64,000 nucleotides of DNA, taken from positions 1-64,000 of the forward strand of contig MU401637.1 in NCBI GenBank assembly GCA_022579005.1, written 5' to 3'. Positions 58,113-64,000 of the stretch are shown piece by piece. Position 1 is the first letter of the stretch. Each line of letters starts with the position of its first letter. The stretch comes from Poronia punctata (taxonomy: Eukaryota; Ascomycota; Sordariomycetes; Xylariales; Xylariaceae). Under the pieces are notes generated by a model. It did not search any database. It was not told where the DNA came from and saw nothing but the letters and a program-made list of their open reading frames with translations. The position numbers and the translations under genes are program-made.

Positions 58113-59807
58113 ATTGTCGGTTGGCGATAGTAGTGGTAGATATCCTTTATGGTTCTAATCGTAGCCTGGCATCCTGTCTCCGTGGGCTGCTAGAAAACCA
58201 CATAGCTGCAGCAGTTATTGTCGGTTGCTTATCTAACAATATGTTTGGCAGGTGATGATCGGGGTTCATGCACAAGTCCCGTACTGTATGGGACAGGGAC
58301 CTCTGCGTACGCACGTACTGCCTGCAGCCCAAGGGCGTAAGCTTCCTTCGAGGCCCCGTGGGGTCCTCTCCTGAGTCCCCTCCTCCCCAACCATGCATCT
58401 GCGGTGTCCGTGAACCCCACGGAAAACCCGGTTATAAGGTTGCTAACATGCTGATCCTTCAACTAGGGGCTCTGGGAGTCGCAAGCATTATGCTCCTGAA
58501 TGCAACATCTGGCTCTGACAAGGCGGTGTATACTAAGTAGCGTTGTGATACCGAGCTCGCACGACGGTAGCTTGGCTACCTATACCACAATGCGGTGCCG
58601 ATGACGTGCGATGAATCCTAATGGTACAGGTTTCTCTAAAAGAACGGGAGGGACGGTAGAGCGGCTTGAGTCGCGGGCCTCGACGGTGTGGCATCGAGCG
58701 GGATGCCACAAGCTACGAGCATGACCGAACTTACTTGTAGTATACAGCCCATCCTGTACAGCGGCCCTCTGATCTAGACAGATCGAGGTGTTTTCTGGGA
58801 GTCTGGGAGCATCCGATTAGAAGATTTGGGTTCGTAGTTCATCTTGTGTTGCTAGCACATCTTTCAGTAACGGTTCAACGGTTTCTAAAAATTCCACCAT
58901 GGCACCTGCAGGCCGTCAATCCCCTCGACTCTCGAGGCAGTCACCAAGCACTAGTGTATAAGGTAGGTAGGTTAATCCATATCGGGAATGGGCCGGAATT
59001 AGGCGATTCCATCGTGGCGCTCCTTCTGTGGGTGTGGGGATTGGGGTGCATTTTCGGCGCGGGGGAGGTCGTTCTTCTCCTACAACTCTGCGGCTTGGCT
59101 CTGAAGGATCAATAACAATTCCTTCCGTATGTACGACAATGACGTACCTGTCCTTACCTGTCCTATCCCATCCCTTATCTCGTACATTGACCCAAGGAAG
59201 TCTACTCTTTCGGCAGCTTGATTAACAGGGGCACAGGCTTCACCATGTCGCTTCGAGTAACGGTCTCACGGTAATTGTTATCCACGCCAGACCGGCCGCT
59301 GCAGTCCATACTGATATCCACTTGAACGCGGCCGGCCGCAAACAAGACATGGGTATGAAAAACCAGTCCGTAGCAAACTGACTCGGGACTCTTCCCTCAT
59401 GCGGTGCTGGTTGCAATGTTAGCGGAGCAAGTTGCACAGTATGCCGACTCGTCCATGTAAGTATCAGGAGGAGGAGAAGCTGAAGAAGCGCTGTGTACTT
59501 ACTACTTGGTAGGTCAGGCTAGAGGAATATGTGATATGTTCTCGGTGGGTAAGACGAGCAAGGCAACTTGGCCACGGCCCTTTTTATTCTTACTAATCCC
59601 GAAGTCGCCAACTGTCATGGAGCGACCCATCACATCGGAAAAGCAAGGTAGGATTGGGAACGATGGATGGAGTGACGGCTCCAACCTGCCACATCATATA
59701 AGTCAGGCAGACCATCGTATGCCGACAACTTCCCCCTCGATGACCCATCGAATCGAGTTGAACTCACACTCCCTTATTACCGGGGAACACAAGGTAGATA
59801 TCTAAAC
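58113..59807. promoter_or_regulatory. Divergent NRPS/PKS promoter region
   Basis: A 1.7 kb region between two megasynthase genes with no gene inside. It contains ACCGGCCGC at 59291 and a perfect 12-bp palindrome GCGGCCGGCCGC at 59328-59339. The GGCCGG core also occurs in the divergent carboxylase promoter. ATATAAG near 59696 is a possible TATA box, about 110 bases before the PKS ATG. Confidence 0.4.
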
Positions 59808-62800
59808 ATGACAAACGACACCCCTATCGCCGTAGTCGGCCTCTCCTATCGCGCACCCGGCGTAGGGCGGAAGGGTCTCTGGGATTTCTTAGCAGAAGCC
59901 CGGTCAGCCTGGTCCAAGGTCCCAGCCGACAGATTCGACTATGATGCCTACCATTTTCCCGACAAAGAGAAGGCCGGCTGTATCGCAGCAGCCGGAGGGC
60001 ACTTCTTACCAGATGACATTTACAGCTTTGATGCCCCCTTTTTCAATCTGAGATCGGAAGAAGCCCGCGCCGTTGACCCCCATCATCGGATGCTGCTGGA
60101 ATGTGCACTCGAAGCAGCCGAGAGTGCCGGTATCAGCCTTCACGAACTTGCGGGATCGAATACGGGTGTGTTCTCGGCCATCGGATCGCCGGAGCATGGT
60201 CATATGCTAGGTGAAGATCTACCTGCTTCGTCGACGTGGACTTGCCCTGGCGGCGCTCCTTGCATGTTTGCGAACCGTCTATCGTACTTTTTTGATCTCA
60301 CAGGCCCCAGCGTCGCCTTGGATGCTGCTTGCGCGAGTAGCACTTATGCAATTCATATGGCTTGCCAGAGTCTCCGGACAGGCGAATGTAGTTCTGCCTT
60401 TGCTGGTGGCTCCGCATTACTCCTGGGTCCCGGCCAGTGGAGTTTTCTCGATACCATGGGGTAAGTTTACCCCTTCCCCCCAACTATGCAAGCGAGGCCA
60501 ATCAAGTCTCACGATTTGGGTAGAGCGCTGTCCCCAGAAGGCAAATCCTTCTCTTATGACATAAAAGCGTCAGGATTCGGTCGCGGCGAAGGAGGCGCAT
60601 GTCTGTTGCTGAAGCGCCTTGACGATGCTGTCAAGGCCGGTGATCCTATCCATGCCATTATACGAAACTCGGCCTGCAATCATGGTGGTAGGTCAGACGG
60701 TATCACCATGCCAAGCCGTGTGGCACAGGAAAAGCTTCTTCTACGAGCTCATCAGGAGGTTGGCTTGAATCCTAATGAAACGCCTGTTGTCGAGGTAACT
60801 CTTCCATCCTCACTGTCATTTCCCTGGATGGTCTACTAATGTCGTCTAGGGCCACGGTACTGGCACCACGGTCGGGTAATTACTTCAGCATTGATTCCCA
60901 CCCGTGTTCTTTCAGTCACTAACCAAGTCAATTCAGCGATCCGATTGAGGCTGGCTCCTTCACAAGCGTCCTTGCAAGCGAGAGAACACCATCTAATCCG
61001 CTATACATTGGGTCTTTGAAATCTAATTTCGGGTACGCCTTTGTCATGCCGTCAGACTTTCCCCCCCCCTAACCAGCCCATAGTCATCTGGAGGGCGCCA
61101 GCGGTGTTTTGGCAGTCGTCAAAACGATCCTGATGCTCCAACATGGCCGAGTCCTACCAAATGCCAATTTCGAGAGACTTAACGACAAAATTGAAGGCAA
61201 GGAGAAACTGAAGGTAAGTTCAGGTGTCTCTCGAGGAACAGCCTCACAATCGGTTGCTAATTGTGACTTAAGGTGGCCCCGACAGAGGTACCATGGCCAG
61301 AAAACGAGCCTAAGCGTGCTTGCGTTACCAACTTCGGTGTGTACCCAGTACTCATAGATAAACCGCCGAGGGATGATTGACAGTCTCTTCAGGGTTCGGT
61401 GGAAGTAATGCTGTGATAATACTCGAGGAGGCGCCGTCCGTATCCAGGAAAGCCCTGAATGGAAGAGCCCACACCAACGGAGTTCACCCGACCAACGGTA
61501 TGAAGCAATCCAACGGCAACGGACACGTGAAGGGCGACATTACGCCCACAGAACCGGAGCTCGAGCCTGTGAAACGGCTCTTTGTGTTATCCGCCAAGTC
61601 TGAGAGCAGTCTTACAGCTTACGTGACTTCCTTCCTTGAATATCTCGAGTCGGCGCCCAATTCTGGCAGTTTCCTGAGAGATCTCAGTTTCACATTGGGA
61701 CAGCGCCGTACTCACTTTGCGCATCGCATTGCAGTTGTGGCCGACTCGTTGGCTGAGCTGAAACCTCAACTTGCTAACGCCAGGTCGAAAAAGGCTAGGG
61801 ACAGAAATCTCACCTTTGCCTTTACTGGACAAGGCGCTCAGTAAGTTCCTCCTTCCGTAACCCAAAAACATGGGCTGACAAACGAACAGGTATGCAAAGA
61901 TGGCGACTGGAATGGGACGCTACCCGGTCTTTTCCGCTGCACTTGAAGATGCTGAGACGCAATTGCTGAAACTGGGAGCCAAGTGGTCTTTGCGAGGTAA
62001 ACCAGCTTTTTGGTGCATTCTCATATATGTGTTACGAGACTAACAATGGGTAGAGGAGCTGAGCCGACCCGAGGACAGTACACGTGTGAACGAGGCGGAA
62101 ATAAGTCAACCAGCGTGTACAGCTGTTCAACTAGCCTTGATCCAGCTATTGAGATCTTGGGGCATCGAACCCGCCCAAGTGACAGGCCACTCCAGTGGTG
62201 AGATAGCTGCTGCATTTTCTGCAGGTCTGATCTCATTTGAAGCGGCAGTGGGTATCGCTTACTTCCGTGGTTTGGCAGCTATCCGACTGCGTGAGAGTGG
62301 TCAGAAAGGCGCCATGTTGGCTCTCGGAATAAGTCGTGAAGACGCTTCAGCACTGCTTGAAGAGAACAAGGAGGGCTACGCAACAATTGCAGCTATCAAC
62401 AGTCCCCAGAGTGTAACCATCTCCGGGGACGAGTCAGCCATCGACGGTATTCTAAACACAGCAAGTTCCCGCGGTATCTTTGCCCGGAAACTGAGAGTTG
62501 ATATTGCATACCACTCCCGTCACATGGAACAGGTAGCGGCTTTCTACCTGGAATCGATAGAGCCACTTTGCAGAGAGGGTTCTGGACCTGCGTCCACCGG
62601 TGTCACGAAACCCGTCTTTATATCCTCGGTGTATGGGGACATGGTCGACTCGGAGTCGCTGCCTGCTTCCTACTGGGTCGATAACCTTCTGAAACCTGTC
62701 AGGTTCTCGGATGCCATCATCAAGATATTCGCCGCACGTAAGGAAACATACAAACTACCGTATGTCACCCTCGAAGTCGGTCCACACTCGGCGCTCTCTG

Positions 62801-64000
62801 GGCCAATCAAACAAACGGTGGACTATATCCGCCAACAACAGACTGACCAGAAGCAAGAAGGATTCACTTATCTTGCATCCCTGGTCCGTGGCAGTGATAG
62901 TGAGGAAGCAACGATTGCCTTGGCCAAGAATCTCTTCACGCTAGGCTCGGCTGTCCAGCTTGGTGCTGTTAACCACACAGGCCTGGACAATGCCAAGGTC
63001 CTTTCCGACCTTCCCGCCTACGCCTGGGACAGATCTACACGCTATATCCTGAGGTCTCGTATCACGCAGGCAAAACTGCATCCTGGCCTGCCCTACCACC
63101 CTCTCCTAGGTTGGAAGAGTCCCGACTCTGAGGGTGGCGACATCACGTTCCGTCAGGTCTTCACCCTTGACCAGGTTTCATGGGTCCGAGAACACAATGT
63201 AGGCGGACGTGTGGTTTTCCCCATGACGGGCTATCTGTCACTGGCGCTCGAAGCTGTTAGGAGGGCAGCTTCTGCTAGTCCTGAAAGCTTATCACTTCAA
63301 GAGTTCCATGCCAAGCGCAGCCTAGAGATCGAAGAGGACGAGCGGGTTGACATTGTGACCAAACTAAAGCCCGCCGCCACCGGAACCGAAACGTTTTCCA
63401 ATACGGTGTGGGCTTTTGAGATCCTCACTTGGTCGGAGGAGTACGGATGGACGGCGCATTGTCATGGTCGGGTAGAGGCTGGAACCAACCCCGTGACTCT
63501 GCAAAGTCCCACATTCAAAGCCTCTCTGCCCCTTATCCACAGTGATCAGCTCAAAGAGCGAGACCCCGAGAAGGAGTACAATTCTGGAGGCAAGGAAGGA
63601 ACAAACTATGGCGCTACCTTCAAGCGCATGACCAAGCTCTGGGAGGGACCAGGTTGGACTGTGATGGAAAACGAGCTTCGCGACATGGACCTCTCGCCGA
63701 CTCCTTATGGTTCGCCCGTCTCGGTGGATGCACCGACTTTAGATACTTTCCTGCAAGGATTGGGCCCCTTGCTAGAATCGTACGGCGAGAAACCCGCATT
63801 GATGCCGAATTACATCAGTCGCCTTCGCATTTCCAACAAGATTACCGCGGCGCCCAAGCAAGGGATGGTCGTGGTCACCCGTCTTCTCGGCTACGACGTT
63901 GTTGCTGGCCTGTTGCGGGTCAGCGTGGCCGTTTTCTTAAAAGGCACAGAACCTCTCGTGCCCTTGGCTGAATGGGAATCCGTGTCTTTCCGAGCGGTTT
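59808..64000 (+). CDS. Highly reducing type I polyketide synthase (partial)
   Basis: The visible CDS is join(59808..60460,60524..60794,60850..60875,60937..61032,61084..61213,61273..61336,61393..61840,61890..61996,62054..>64000), about 1247 aa before the window ends. All eight joins keep frame and restore KS-AT sequence. KS runs at about 5-420 with Cys in DAACASSTY (near 172), His in EGHGTGTTVGDPIEAGSF, and KSNFGHLEGASG. AT follows, starting at FAFTGQGAQ-YAKMATGMG, with GHSSGEIAAA (Ser near 642) and IAYHSRHM. DH begins LHPGLPYHPLLGWKSPDSEG with HNVGGRVVFPMTGYLSLA (His near 978). The order KS-AT-DH with this DH identifies a fungal highly reducing PKS. Methyltransferase, ER, KR and ACP, if present, lie to the right of the window. 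Confidence 0.93.
60850..60875 (+). other. 26-nt micro-exon in the PKS ketosynthase
   Basis: The exon encodes the catalytic-histidine segment GHGTGTTVG between two introns of 55 and 61 bp. The flanking sites are TCTAG| and |GTAATT. Without it the KS active site would be lost, so it is easily missed by gene finders but well supported by conservation. Confidence 0.8.

Noticed and set aside
53409..64000. Single PKS-NRPS hybrid megasynthase
   Set aside because: The two genes are on opposite strands with separate starts and a 1.7 kb gap, so they encode separate proteins.
1..64000. tRNA, rRNA and CRISPR elements
   Set aside because: I looked for GGTTCGA-type T-loops and repeat-spacer patterns by eye. 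Matches such as those near 6540 and 42440 lack a cloverleaf or lie in a gene, so none is reported.

Overview
The window is from a filamentous ascomycete (Pezizomycotina; Sordariomycetes is only a guess). Genes are interrupted by short introns of about 50-170 bp with GT..AG ends and CTAAC/CTGAC branch sites. The products include typical fungal families (DUF1996, DUF3292, CDH-cytochrome AA8, Cmr1, Mtf2-like), and the left end is an extremely AT-rich block of the kind produced by repeat-induced point mutation. All exon joins here were worked out by hand from splice consensus, reading frame and protein-family continuity.

Layout: 1-2100 is an AT-rich, gene-free block. 3.5-12 kb is an accessory-looking set: an orphan protein with an LPxGW repeat, a type II HAD hydrolase, a DJ-1/PfpI protein, a membrane-anchored lipase-like hydrolase and an ACS-family MFS transporter. 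14-17.5 kb holds two convergent secreted-protein genes, a stand-alone AA8 heme domain and a DUF1996 protein. 19.4-20.6 kb contains two broken genes back to back, a P450 C-terminus and an SDR C-terminus. 21-22.3 kb encodes a mucin-like single-pass membrane protein.

23.6-39.8 kb is a conserved housekeeping block: condensin subunit Cnd1 and Cdc7/Hsk1 kinase (divergent), the Cmr1 WD40 protein, an Mtf2-like mitochondrial protein, a DUF3292 membrane protein and mannose-6-phosphate isomerase.

40-64 kb looks like a biosynthetic gene cluster cut by the right edge. It contains an ACS-family MFS transporter, a fumarate-reductase-like FAD oxidoreductase, the beta and alpha subunits of an acyl-CoA carboxylase (divergent, neither with a visible mitochondrial presequence), a small protein of unknown function, an HxxxD acyltransferase, an intronless C-A-T-C NRPS, and, divergent from it, a highly reducing type I PKS (KS-AT-DH visible, rest outside). 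The inferred logic is that the carboxylase makes an (alkyl)malonyl-CoA unit in the cytosol, the PKS builds the acyl chain, the NRPS condenses it with an amino acid, the FAD enzyme and acyltransferase tailor the product, and the MFS protein exports it. That assignment rests on proximity and domain content, not on any direct evidence in the sequence.
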